Below, piece after piece: positions 39,623-48,101 of a stretch of DNA of 64,000 nt. The position numbers were made by a program, and so were the translations under genes. How positions within the stretch are numbered: position 1 is the stretch's first letter; the number at the start of each line of letters is the position of its first letter. Under the pieces are notes generated by a model, which saw nothing but the letters and a program-made list of their open reading frames with translations, was not told the origin of the DNA and ran no database searches. The DNA lies in assembly GCF_000455205.1 (NCBI RefSeq), contig NZ_AUWQ01000026.1:1-64000 (forward strand). Reading direction: 5' to 3'. The stretch comes from Mycobacterium sp. UM_CSW. Lineage in GTDB: Bacteria; Actinomycetota; Actinomycetes; Mycobacteriales; Mycobacteriaceae.

Positions 39623-40416
39623 GACTGGAGAAGGTCCGCGAGATCGGTGACCACCACGTCGGCGCCGTTGCGGCGCAGATCCTCGGCCTGGCCCACCCGG
39701 TCGACACCCACCACGTAGCCGAAGTTACCGGCCCGGCCGGCCTGCACGCCGGACAGCGCGTCCTCGAAGACGGCCGCGGCGTCCGCGGGGACATCGAGCA
39801 GCTCCGCCCCGCGCAGGTAGGAGTCGGGGGCCGGCTTGCCGGCGATGTGCTCGTCGCGCAGCGTGACGCCGTCCACCCGCTTCTGGACGAACCGGTCGAG
39901 GCCGGTGATCTCGAGGACATCGCGGGTGTTGGCGCTCGAGGACACCACGGCGATGCCGAGGCCGGCGGCCGAGACCGCCTCCAGGTAGCGGCGCGATCCC
40001 TCAAACACCTCGACGCCGTCGTCGCGCAGGACCTTCTGGAACATGTCGTTCTTGCGGTTGCCGAGGCCGTATATCGTCTCGGCGTCGCCCGGGTCGTCCG
40101 GATCGCCGTCCGGCAGCTCGATTCCCCTGCTCTGAAGGAACGACCGGACGCCGTCCTCGCGCTTTTTGCCGTCCACGTACTTGCGGTAGTCGGCGGCCGC
40201 GTCGAAGGGGACGAATTCTTCTCCCGTTCGCTTGGCCCGCTCGGCCAGGTAGGCGTCGAACATGGCCTTCCAGGCCTTGGTGTGAACGCTCGCGGTATCG
40301 GTGAGCACCCCGTCGAGGTCGAACAGGCAGGCGCGCACCTTCTCCGGCAGACCCAGCACAGGTGACCTCACTCTCGGGTATCGGGCGATTACTTGGTGCG
40401 ATACCCACTCCACCAT
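39619..40416 (-). CDS. HAD-family beta-phosphoglucomutase-type enzyme
   Basis: A 265-residue HAD phosphatase/mutase (Rv3400-like). Motif I is [21 protein letters not shown], with the nucleophile Asp and the general-acid Asp; motif II is [12 protein letters not shown]; the Lys of motif III is in HIAGKPAPD; and motif IV is [14 protein letters not shown]. In a pair with GH65 it would turn beta-glucose-1-phosphate into glucose-6-phosphate. The ATG at 40416 gives an N-terminal extension of about 25 residues before the domain. Confidence 0.92.
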   Translation of the reverse strand: MVEWVSHQVIARYPRVRSPVLGLPEKVRACLFDLDGVLTDTASVHTKAWKAMFDAYLAERAKRTGEEFVPFDAAADYRKYVDGKKREDGVRSFLQSRGIELPDGDPDDPGDAETIYGLGNRKNDMFQKVLRDDGVEVFEGSRRYLEAVSAAGLGIAVVSSSANTRDVLEITGLDRFVQKRVDGVTLRDEHIAGKPAPDSYLRGAELLDVPADAAAVFEDALSGVQAGRAGNFGYVVGVDRVGQAEDLRRNGADVVVTDLADLLQS

Positions 40417-40461
40417 GCTGAGATGCCTGCCGCCAGGGATCGCGGCCTTTGCGGCACCCGT

Positions 40462-41073
40462 TTACGCGTCGTTCAGCAGGCCGCGCTCGATGAGGTCGAA
40501 CACCTGGGTCCGTGCGAAACGGACGGCCGCCGGGCTTTGAGGGAGCGGTCCGTCGAGCAGCAGGCAGGCCAGCCCGTGCACCGCCGACCAGGCGGCGATC
40601 TCGGCCCCGGGCCGGCGCCGCGCGTCCAGCAGGCCGGCCGCTTGGGCCTCGTCGAGCACCTGGCCGAGGACCCCGAATGGGTCGGCGGTCGTGTCGGTTG
40701 CCCCGGGGGACGTCGCGGGGTGCGACGTGAACGCGGTGCGAAACAATCCCGGCTCGGACATCGCGAAGTCGATGTAGGCGGTGCCGACCGCGCGCAGCCT
40801 CTTGCGCGGGTCGTTGGTGCGACTGACGCGCCGGCGCATCTGCGCGGCGAGCTCGTCGCGCGCGTAGCTCGACACCTCGGCCAGCAGCGCCTCACGGTCG
40901 GCGAAGTGGCGGTAGGCGGCCGAGTGCGACACCCCGGCGGCGCGGGCCGCCTCGCGCAGGATCACCCGGTCGGGCCCACCCTCGCGGGCCAGCGCGATGC
41001 TCGCCTCGACCAGGGCCGAGTGCAACGCACCGTGGTGGTAGCCCCTTTTGGCAGGGGGGCCGACGGAATTCAT
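40462..41073 (-). CDS. TetR-family regulator, WHG-type C-domain
   Basis: A 203-residue regulator. The HTH is LVEASIALAREGGPDRVILREAARAAGVSHSAAYRHFADREALL in essence (residues 20-65), and the C-terminal half contains GLARREAG-like helices ending WSAVHGLACLLLDGPLP, the WHG pattern. It is divergent from an NmrA-family gene with two similar inverted repeats in the 109-bp gap, which marks the likely target. Confidence 0.9.
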   Translation of the reverse strand: MNSVGPPAKRGYHHGALHSALVEASIALAREGGPDRVILREAARAAGVSHSAAYRHFADREALLAEVSSYARDELAAQMRRRVSRTNDPRKRLRAVGTAYIDFAMSEPGLFRTAFTSHPATSPGATDTTADPFGVLGQVLDEAQAAGLLDARRRPGAEIAAWSAVHGLACLLLDGPLPQSPAAVRFARTQVFDLIERGLLNDA

Positions 41074-41099
41074 GCCATCACGATCTCACGCCGGCTGGA

Positions 41100-41155
41100 A
41101 TGTTGACAACGGTCACATTAGCGGCGCATACTGCGGATGTAACCATCGGTCACAT
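41100..41155. promoter_or_regulatory. Pair of operators between TetR and NmrA genes
   Basis: Two 19-bp sites share ATGT-N6 or 7-CGGTCACAT. The right one (41137-41155) is ATGTAACC-ATC-GGTCACAT with seven of eight arm pairs matching. The left one (41100-41118) keeps only the outer ATGT/ACAT pairs but has the same CGGTCACATT half. Centres are 37 bp apart. Confidence 0.75.
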
Positions 41156-41182
41156 TTCGGCTCGAAAGGGAAGGAAAGTTCA

Positions 41183-42304
41183 ATGACGAACACACGTGTG
41201 CTAGTCACCGGCGCGACGGGAAGGATAGGCGGCGCCGTGGTGGCCCAATTGCTGGAAAGGGGCGTGCCGACGCGGGCACTGGTGCGCCGCGACGACGCGC
41301 GCAGTGCCCGGCTGCGGACGTTGGGCGCCGAGGTCGCTGTGGCGGATATGCTTGACATTCAACAGGTTCGGGCCGCGGTCGAGGGCGTGGACCGGTTGTT
41401 CTTCAACCCTCCGTACCACCCGCACGCGCTCGACAGCGCGGTGAGCTTCGCCGTGGCCGCGCGCGACGCCGGCGTCGAGGCGGTGGTCGCGCTGGGCCAG
41501 TGGCTGGCCAGCCCCGAGCATCCGTCGCTGATGACGCGCCAGCACTGGTTGTCCGACAAGCTGTTTCGGCTGTTGCCAGACACCGCCCACGTCGCGGTCG
41601 ATCCCGGCTTCTTCGCGGACAACTATTTCATGGCGCTGCCGGTTACCGTCCAACTCGGGGTGCTGCCGGCACCGAGCACCGGGGGACGACTCAACGCGCC
41701 CCCGTCCAACGAGGACATCGCCCGGGTCGCGGTGGGCGCATTGCTCGACCCGCATCGCCACGACGGTCGGGCCTACCGCCCGACCGGGCCAAAGCTGTTG
41801 TCCGGCAAAGAGGTCGCGGAGATAGTGGGTGACGCCATGGGGCGGCGGGTCCGCCTCATGGAAATGCCCCCGTGGATGTTCATGCGAGCGGTGCACGTGA
41901 ACGCCAAGCGACTCGGAGTCGACACGTACTTCGAGTCCGGGTTGCGCCACTACCTGCCCGAGACCGCGCTGGGAGTCTGGGAGGTGGGCGGCCCGACCAC
42001 CCACGTGCGCGACGTCGCCGGGGTCGAACCCGAAGACTTCCTCACGATCGCCCGCCGCTACGTCGAGGCGGCGGACACCCGGCGCACCCCGGGAAAAGTG
42101 TTGCGCGAGATCGGGAATCTGATGCTGACCGGCCTGGTGCCCGCGCACCGGCTCGACCGCTTCGACAGGCGCCAGCAACATCCCCAGCCCGCCCGGCCCC
42201 GGTATTCGGCCGAGTCGGCCGTGTGGCAACGCGAGCACGCCCCGTCGGTTGACCCGGCCCGCTACCGGTACGGCCTAGGCAAGTTGGCGGTCGATGTCCA
42301 GTAG
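41183..42304 (+). CDS. NmrA-like NAD(P)-binding protein
   Basis: A 373-residue atypical SDR. The Rossmann motif is RVLVTGATGRIGGAVVAQLLERG at residues 4-26, then RALVRRDDARS. The catalytic YxxxK is not present, as usual for NmrA proteins, which sense NADP or bind quinones. A C-terminal region of about 80 residues beyond the usual length ends in a basic, Pro-rich tail. GGGAAGGAAAG precedes the ATG. It is the likely target of the divergent TetR. Its last 30 bp overlap the convergent DinB gene. Confidence 0.85.
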   Translation: MTNTRVLVTGATGRIGGAVVAQLLERGVPTRALVRRDDARSARLRTLGAEVAVADMLDIQQVRAAVEGVDRLFFNPPYHPHALDSAVSFAVAARDAGVEAVVALGQWLASPEHPSLMTRQHWLSDKLFRLLPDTAHVAVDPGFFADNYFMALPVTVQLGVLPAPSTGGRLNAPPSNEDIARVAVGALLDPHRHDGRAYRPTGPKLLSGKEVAEIVGDAMGRRVRLMEMPPWMFMRAVHVNAKRLGVDTYFESGLRHYLPETALGVWEVGGPTTHVRDVAGVEPEDFLTIARRYVEAADTRRTPGKVLREIGNLMLTGLVPAHRLDRFDRRQQHPQPARPRYSAESAVWQREHAPSVDPARYRYGLGKLAVDVQ

Positions 42305-42781
42305 GTGGTGACGCACCTCGTGCATCGTGTTGACGGCCACCCAGCGGAGCGTCCGCTGGGTGCGCCGCGGCCAGTTGTAGACGATGCGGAGCTCCCAGTC
42401 GGCGTCGTCGAGCCGGCGCAGGGTGTTCGCCAGCAGCCGCGCCGCGACCGTCAGCTCCTCGGCGACTTCGGCGGGGTCGCTTTCGGCGTACCCCTCGTGG
42501 GCGACGCGTTCGTCGCGGCCCATCGGCACGGCGGCGGGCACGTCGACGCGTCGGGCCAGCAGCACCCGCTCACGCTGCGTGATCAGTACGTCGCGGAGGT
42601 GGCAGGCGTATTCGAGCGGTGACCACAGCTTTTGCGCGGTGCGCCTCGCGAGGGTGGCCGCCTCGACGGTGGCGAGCAGCCGGGCCAATTCGGCAACGCC
42701 ACCCCGGATCTCGTCACCGGCCCGCGTTGCGGCGGTCAGGTCGTATGCGAATCCGCACTCATCGCACCGTTGCACCAGCAC
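42275..42781 (-). CDS. DinB-superfamily protein
   Basis: A 168-residue four-helix-bundle protein of the DinB/YfiT/mycothiol-transferase superfamily. The three His usual for metal binding are suggested by ACHLRDV and HEVRHHLLDIDRQLA. The N-terminus has a CDECGF pair of cysteines. Relatives carry out mycothiol- or bacillithiol-dependent transfers. The GTG start lies 3 bp after the stop of the small membrane protein, so it is the last gene of the minus-strand operon that begins with the exporter at 47267. Confidence 0.82.
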   Translation of the reverse strand: MLVQRCDECGFAYDLTAATRAGDEIRGGVAELARLLATVEAATLARRTAQKLWSPLEYACHLRDVLITQRERVLLARRVDVPAAVPMGRDERVAHEGYAESDPAEVAEELTVAARLLANTLRRLDDADWELRIVYNWPRRTQRTLRWVAVNTMHEVRHHLLDIDRQLA

Positions 42782-42784
42782 AGC

Positions 42785-43180
42785 TTATGGGCGGGCGCTG
42801 CGCCGACGGACCGGTAGCCAACACGCGGCCAACGGGACGGTGGTGAGCAATCCGAGCGCGACCACGCCGGCCAGATGCCGGTGCTCGTCGCGCATCGCGA
42901 TCGCCATGACCAGCATGACGCCGAAATGCGCTGCGTTGGCGGTGAGATTGAAATCGAGGAAGAGTCGGTTCGCCAGCGGGTCGCGCGCCGATGCGAACAG
43001 GAACAGCGCCCAGACGATGTAGACGGTGGCGAACATGACCGCGATCGCGTCGCCCCCGGAGCCCCAGTCGAAGAGCGCGTTGGCCCGATGCGTTATCGCG
43101 AACACCAGGTCGGGCACGAAGAAGAGCAGGTACCCGACCGCGGTCAGCCGGATGACTACCCGAAGCCAGGCCTGCCTCAT
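42785..43180 (-). CDS. Small four-helix membrane protein
   Basis: A 131-residue integral membrane protein, not recognised by family. Helices: VVIRLTAVGYLLFFVPDLVFAI, AVMFATVYIVWALFLFASA, LTANAAHFGVMLVMAIAM and LAGVVALGLLTTVPLAACWL. The basic end VRRRSARP probably faces the cytosol. Its ATG overlaps the stop of the hydrolase gene (ATGA), showing tight coupling. It is in an operon with methyltransferases and an exporter; a DoxX- or DUF-type helper role is possible but unproved. Confidence 0.75.
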   Translation of the reverse strand: MRQAWLRVVIRLTAVGYLLFFVPDLVFAITHRANALFDWGSGGDAIAVMFATVYIVWALFLFASARDPLANRLFLDFNLTANAAHFGVMLVMAIAMRDEHRHLAGVVALGLLTTVPLAACWLPVRRRSARP

Positions 43181-44070
43181 GAACCCGGTTGGCTGTGCGC
43201 AATGATGCGGACCATCTCCGTGGGGCGTTCGAGGGCCGAGAAGTGGCCCGCGCCGCTTACCGTGACGGCCCGGACACCCAGTAGGCGGGCGACCTGGTCC
43301 CGCTCCGCGGGGCGGGACCAGTCGTGCTCGCTGTAGACCAGCGTGACCGGCGTCTTCACCTGCGGGTAGCGGTCTTTCGCGTTGATGAGCCCGGGAAGGA
43401 CGCGCATGATGGCCCGATTCACCCGGGGGTAGCCGGGGCGGCGACCGCTGCGGCGCAACTCGACGAGGAAGTCCTTCGGCAGCGCGCCGGCGTCGGCGAA
43501 GCCGCCGGCCAGCACGCCGCGCAGGATGAGGCGATTCTCGAGCGCGGCGAAGACCGGTCCGGAACCGGGCAGGCGGACGCCCGTCCCGATCACGCGGGCG
43601 AACCAGTTGCCGCGTTCGAGGCCATTGGGGTAGTCGTAGGGGTTGAAGGCGATCACGTTGCTCACCCGGTCGGTCAGCTCGATCGAGGCCAGCAGCGCGA
43701 GCGCGCCGCCCATCGATTCGCCCGCCAGCGTGACGTCGCGCAGGTCTAGAGTCCTGACGAATTCTACGACCGCGCAGCGCAATTCGGCCTCCCCGTACCG
43801 GGCGCCGGGTACGACGTCGGACCAGCCCATGCCGGGCAGGTCCAGCGCGTACACTGTGAAGTCGTCCCACAGCGCCGGCACCACTCGCTGGAAGTAGTCC
43901 AGCTGCGTGCGGACGGTGTGCAGCAGGACGAGCGGTGGGCCGGTTCCCGCCGTGAAGTAGCGCAACCGGGAGCCGTCCGATCGCCGGAGGAACCTGACCT
44001 CGCCGCGGCCGCCGCTCCACGCCAGCGTGTAGTGTTGTTCCGGAATCTCGTTGGGGGCCATCGTGGTCAC
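43177..44070 (-). CDS. Alpha/beta hydrolase of the methyltransferase-exporter operon
   Basis: A 297-residue hydrolase with a complete triad: nucleophile in LAGESMGGALALL, acid in VYSEHDWSRPAE, His in SGAGHFSALERP; the oxyanion region is VLLHTVRTQLDYF, without the common HG. It resembles ester and carbon-carbon bond hydrolases of small lipophilic molecules. The GTG at 44070 overlaps the stop of the methyltransferase gene (GTGA); ATG 44061 (MAPNEIPEQ) is the alternative. Confidence 0.87.
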   Translation of the reverse strand: MTTMAPNEIPEQHYTLAWSGGRGEVRFLRRSDGSRLRYFTAGTGPPLVLLHTVRTQLDYFQRVVPALWDDFTVYALDLPGMGWSDVVPGARYGEAELRCAVVEFVRTLDLRDVTLAGESMGGALALLASIELTDRVSNVIAFNPYDYPNGLERGNWFARVIGTGVRLPGSGPVFAALENRLILRGVLAGGFADAGALPKDFLVELRRSGRRPGYPRVNRAIMRVLPGLINAKDRYPQVKTPVTLVYSEHDWSRPAERDQVARLLGVRAVTVSGAGHFSALERPTEMVRIIAHSQPGS

Positions 44071-44870
44071 CGTTCGCACAGCGCCTGGATGGCGCGCAGG
44101 CGCCCGTCGGCCAGGGCCCCGGTCAGGTTTTCGGCCTTTCGGCGGAAGTCGGTGACGAACGCGTGCAGGCCCAGCGGGCCGTCGGGCTGGGCCAGGATGG
44201 CCTGCATGAGCGCGGCCGCCTGGTCGGTGAGGTCGTTCCACGCCGTGACGGTGAAACCCGCGGACTCGACCGCGGCGCGCAGCTCGTCGGGGGTCGCCAG
44301 GTGGCTGCGCGCGGGTTCGTCGGCCCAGGGCAGGGGATAGGTGAGCTCGATGCCGCCGCCAATCGTGATGTCCCACAGGGCGAGTCGCCCGCCGTCCTTG
44401 AGCACCCGATGCGCCTCGGAGTATAGGCGCGCCTTGTCGGCCACGTTCATCTGGACGTGCTGGCTGATGGCGACGTCGAACGTGCCGTCGGCGAAGGGGA
44501 GTTCGGTGACGTCGGCCTGACGAACCGAGATCAGGTCGCCGAGTCCGACCAGCCCGTTGAGCCAGCGGTTGGTTTCGCAGTATTCGTCGGTGAGGTCCAC
44601 CGCGGCGACCCGAGCGCAGAAGCGGTCCGCGACATAGCGCGCGGTGCCGCCGACGCCGCTGCCGGCGTCGAGGACGTCACTGTCATTGGTGATCCCCGCC
44701 AGGTCGACCAGTTGGGCGGTGGCGATGCGGCCCATGGTGTGGAAGTCCTCCAGCATCGCCAGGTCGGCGGGCGCCAGGTGGTCGAGGTCCATTCCGGCGG
44801 AGCGCAGCGCGCGTTCGATGTTGTTGCGGGACAAGCCTGTCGAGTACTGGGCCTGGATTACGGAGTTCAT
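44067..44870 (-). CDS. SAM-dependent methyltransferase, UbiE/sterol-type
   Basis: A 267-residue class I methyltransferase. Motif I is DVLDAGSGVGGTARYVADRF near residue 64, with the acidic residue in VAAVDLT, then LPFADGTFDVAISQHVQMNV and AHRVLKDGGRLALWDITIG. The pattern is like sarcosine-dimethylglycine or gamma-tocopherol methyltransferases and polyketide O-methyltransferases. The ATG at 44870 overlaps the stop of the preceding methyltransferase (ATGA) and has GGAG upstream. Confidence 0.9.
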   Translation of the reverse strand: MNSVIQAQYSTGLSRNNIERALRSAGMDLDHLAPADLAMLEDFHTMGRIATAQLVDLAGITNDSDVLDAGSGVGGTARYVADRFCARVAAVDLTDEYCETNRWLNGLVGLGDLISVRQADVTELPFADGTFDVAISQHVQMNVADKARLYSEAHRVLKDGGRLALWDITIGGGIELTYPLPWADEPARSHLATPDELRAAVESAGFTVTAWNDLTDQAAALMQAILAQPDGPLGLHAFVTDFRRKAENLTGALADGRLRAIQALCER

Positions 44871-45691
44871 CTCCGCACCTCTGCCCATGCGGTGATGATG
44901 GAAGGCATGGTGATCAGGGCGCCGGCCGCCAGCGCCTCCTCGCGGAAACGTGGCACGAACTCGTTGATGTCACCGAGATCATCCAGGCCGAAGCCGCCTT
45001 GTTCGGCGATGGGCGAGACGAGCCGCCAGACTTCCGCGCCGTAGGCGAGGATGTCGACGTCGGCGGCGGTGCCGATCGGCGCGCCGATGGCCAACTGCGG
45101 CGCCCCAAGGCCGGCGTCGGCGAAGACCGTGTGCAGCGTGGTGCCGAACCGCGGGCTGATGCCCATGGCCTCGAAGGCGCGGACGATGCCCGCGATCACC
45201 CGGCTGAACAGCGGCAGCTCCGGGACGCTGCGCGCCCGGGTGATATCGATCTCGGCGAACGCCACAACGCCGCCGGGGCGCATCAGGGAGGTCAGGCGCC
45301 GCAGCGTGGCGGCCGGGTCGGGCAGGTGCATCAGGATCAGCCAGCCGATCACCGCGTCGACCGGTTCGTCCAGGGCGATCGAGTCGATAGAGGCCTGCGT
45401 GAAACGCACATTGGCCAAGCCCTTTTCGGCGGCGCGGGTGTGGGCCAGTTCGACCATCGCGGGCGCGGCGTCGACGCCGAGGACGCTTCCGGTCGGGCCG
45501 ACCAGCCGGGCGGCGACGAACGACACGTCGCCGGGCCCGCTGCCGATATCGAGCACCCGCATGCCCGGTCGCAGCCCGGCCAGCCGCAGCGCGTGTTCGG
45601 TGTAGCCGTCGTAGAGCCGTCCTTGCAGGAGCAGCCGCTGCACCTCTTCGTCGGCGTGCCCGAGGACATAGCTGCTTTCGGTTGTACTCAT
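44867..45691 (-). CDS. SAM-dependent methyltransferase
   Basis: A 274-residue class I methyltransferase, different from its neighbour. Motif I is MRVLDIGSGPGDVSFVAARLVG near residue 44, then VLGVDAAPAMVELA, ALDEPVDAVIGWLILMHLPDPAATLRRL and MRPGGVVAFAEID. Second gene of the operon, 31 bp after the exporter. With the next methyltransferase it may alkylate the molecule the exporter carries; this is an inference from order. Confidence 0.9.
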   Translation of the reverse strand: MSTTESSYVLGHADEEVQRLLLQGRLYDGYTEHALRLAGLRPGMRVLDIGSGPGDVSFVAARLVGPTGSVLGVDAAPAMVELAHTRAAEKGLANVRFTQASIDSIALDEPVDAVIGWLILMHLPDPAATLRRLTSLMRPGGVVAFAEIDITRARSVPELPLFSRVIAGIVRAFEAMGISPRFGTTLHTVFADAGLGAPQLAIGAPIGTAADVDILAYGAEVWRLVSPIAEQGGFGLDDLGDINEFVPRFREEALAAGALITMPSIITAWAEVRR

Positions 45692-45722
45692 TGGTTTCGT
45701 GCCTTTCTGTGGTTGGGAGTTA

Positions 45723-47267
45723 TTAGGCCCTGGCCAGTTCGGGGGACGGCGTCGCTTGGCGCGCGCGGGCGGGCAGGAGCCAGGCCACGACGATCGCGGA
45801 GCCCAGCGCGATGCCCGCGCACACCAGGGAGCTCACCTGCATGCCGTCGAGAAAGGCGCGATCCACGACGGCGCGGATGTGGCCCGCCTGTTGGATGGGC
45901 AGCCGTCCGATCACCGTGTGCGCCACCGCCATCGAGCGCCGCATCGCGTCGGCGGGCAGTCCGGTCAACGCGGCCGTGCCGAGACGTCCGGAGTACACCG
46001 ACGCGAAGACGCTGCCCGCGATGGCGACGCCGAGGGTGCCGCCGAGTTCGCGCGTGGTGTCGTTGACGGCCGAGCCGACGCCGGCCTTGTCGACCGACAG
46101 CGATCCCATGATGGCCTCGGTAGCCGGCGAAACGGTCAGGCCCAGGCCGCCGCCGAGCAGCAGCATCTGCAGGGCGATCTGGATGTAGGGCGTGGCGGCA
46201 TCGGCCGTGGACGCCCACGCCAGGCCGGCGGCGAACACGGTCAGACCGCCGGCGACGACGGCCGTGGTGCCGATTCGTTCCACCAGCCGGGGCCCCAGGA
46301 TGCTGGCCAACGCGATGGATGCGGCGACCGGAAGCAGGCGCACGCCGGCCTGAAACGCGGTGTAGTCCTTGATGAATTGGAAGTACTGCGTAATTACGAA
46401 GATGAACCCGAACAGGGTAAGGAAGCCGGCGGTGACGGCCAGGCTGCCGCCGGAGAACCGCCGGTTGGCGAACACCGAGACGTCCAGCATCGGGTGGGTG
46501 CTGCGCCGCTCCCACACCGCGAACGCGGCGAGAACGGCTGTCGCGAGGGCGAATCCGGCTGCGGTGCGGACGTTGGTCCATCCCCAGGTGGGCGCCTCGA
46601 TGACGGTGTAGACCAGCGTCGTGATTCCTACCGCGGACAGGATCAGGCCGGGGACGTCGACGCGTGGCGCCGCGGGGTCGCGCGAGGTGGGGACGAACAG
46701 GATTCCCCCGACGATGGCCAGCGCCGCGATGGGGATGTTGACCATGAAGATCGAGCCCCACCAGAAGTGTTCGAGCAGCCAGCCGCCGCTGATCGGCCCG
46801 ACGGCCACCCCCACGCCGACCATGGCCGCCCACAGCCCGATCGCCTTCGCGCGTGGGACCGGGTCGGTGAAGATGTTGGTGATCAGGCCCAGCGTGGTCG
46901 GAAAGATCACCGCGGCGCCGATGCCCATCGCGGCGCGGGCCGCGATCAGCGCGTCGGCCGAATTCACTTGCGCGGCAACGGCGGAGGTGAGCGCGAACAG
47001 CGCGAGTCCGGAGTTGAGCCAGCCCCGCCTGCCGTAGCGGTCGGACAGGCTGCCGGCCGACAGCAGCAGCCCGGCCATGACCAGCGTGTAGGCGTCGACG
47101 ATCCATTGCAGCTGGGCGGTGTCGGCGCCGAGTTCGCGCGACAGGGTGGGCAGGGCGACGTTGACGATGGTGGCATCGACGCTGATGACGAAGACGCCGA
47201 GGCAGATGACGGCGAGCGCGGCTATCGGGCGGTTTTTGAAGATCGGGAAGACGGGTTCGGTACTCAT
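45723..47267 (-). CDS. MFS drug exporter, DHA2 (14-helix) family
   Basis: A 514-residue MFS transporter. The N-terminal region has the DHA2 pattern FVISVDATIVNVALPTLSREL and the motif LSAGSLSDRYGRRG between helices 2 and 3. Fourteen hydrophobic segments can be counted up to AGIALGSAIVVAWLL. It exchanges protons for a lipophilic substrate. The ATG at 47267 (MSTEPVFPIF) is used; a TTG- or ATG-type start further upstream is less likely. First gene of a six-gene operon, divergent from an HxlR regulator with 79 bp between. Confidence 0.92.
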   Translation of the reverse strand: MSTEPVFPIFKNRPIAALAVICLGVFVISVDATIVNVALPTLSRELGADTAQLQWIVDAYTLVMAGLLLSAGSLSDRYGRRGWLNSGLALFALTSAVAAQVNSADALIAARAAMGIGAAVIFPTTLGLITNIFTDPVPRAKAIGLWAAMVGVGVAVGPISGGWLLEHFWWGSIFMVNIPIAALAIVGGILFVPTSRDPAAPRVDVPGLILSAVGITTLVYTVIEAPTWGWTNVRTAAGFALATAVLAAFAVWERRSTHPMLDVSVFANRRFSGGSLAVTAGFLTLFGFIFVITQYFQFIKDYTAFQAGVRLLPVAASIALASILGPRLVERIGTTAVVAGGLTVFAAGLAWASTADAATPYIQIALQMLLLGGGLGLTVSPATEAIMGSLSVDKAGVGSAVNDTTRELGGTLGVAIAGSVFASVYSGRLGTAALTGLPADAMRRSMAVAHTVIGRLPIQQAGHIRAVVDRAFLDGMQVSSLVCAGIALGSAIVVAWLLPARARQATPSPELARA

Positions 47268-47346
47268 GCACAAGACGCTAAAGCCATGAGATAGATAAAT
47301 CAAGTAGTAAGTTGAAAAAGATGTCTGCTCCGATTAGAGTGGACTC

Positions 47347-47997
47347 GTGGCGTCACGCCGGATGTACAACCAGAACTGCCCGATCGCGCGCGGACTCGAC
47401 GTTCTCGGCGAGCGGTGGACGCTGCTGATTCTGCGCGAATTGGTCGGTGGACCCCGCCGCTACGGCGACCTGCGCGACGCGTTGCCCGGGATTGCGACCA
47501 ATCTGCTCGCCGAGCGTCTCAAGGAAATGCAGGCGGCCGGGCTCGTCGACCGGACCGACCTGCCCGCCCCGATCGGGCGCACCGTGTACACCCTCAGCGA
47601 CATGGGCTGGCAGCGTGCGCTGCCCGTCCTGCGGAGCGTCGCGTGGTTCGGGCTGGACCGGCTGGACCCGATCGGGGACGGCCCCGCGACGCCGTTGAAC
47701 GGGTTCCTGGCCGGAATCCTGCTCGGCTTCGATTCGGCCGGCGCGGCGGGCCTGGAGGCGACGATCCGCATCGAAATCGACGGCCGTCGTTTCGAATTCG
47801 CCGTGACGCAGGGGCGGCTCGCCGGCGCTCGTGGCGAGCCTTCGGTGAAGATCACCGCCAGCGCCGCGGACCTGGTCGCCGCGCGCCTCGGCGCCAGCGA
47901 GGCCAAGCGGCGGGCGGCGCTGCGGCGCATCGACTTCGATGGCGACCCCGACTCCGACACCGTTGACGCCGTGCGCCGCGCATTCGCACTCGTCTAG
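47347..47997 (+). CDS. HxlR-type regulator fused to an SCP2-like domain
   Basis: A 216-residue protein. Residues 1-100 form an HxlR winged helix: [36 protein letters not shown] with the conserved Cys10, then [13 protein letters not shown] and the wing. Residues 115-216 look like a sterol-carrier-protein-2 fold ([42 protein letters not shown]), a lipid-binding pocket. A repressor that senses a lipid-like ligand would suit the adjacent exporter operon. The GTG at 47347 is the start. Confidence 0.85.
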   Translation: MASRRMYNQNCPIARGLDVLGERWTLLILRELVGGPRRYGDLRDALPGIATNLLAERLKEMQAAGLVDRTDLPAPIGRTVYTLSDMGWQRALPVLRSVAWFGLDRLDPIGDGPATPLNGFLAGILLGFDSAGAAGLEATIRIEIDGRRFEFAVTQGRLAGARGEPSVKITASAADLVAARLGASEAKRRAALRRIDFDGDPDSDTVDAVRRAFALV

Positions 47998-48101
47998 ATC
48001 GACTTTTCCGAAATCGTGGATTTTCGGTCCACACTGCAATACAGTCGTATCGTTTTGCGCCGTTTTCACCTCGAGCATGTCCGAACGAAGGGACGGGTCT
48101 G

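Noticed and set aside
41048-41182. Extended NmrA frame starting inside the TetR gene region
   Set aside because: It would run through the operators and the TetR start; ATG 41183 has a good ribosome site.
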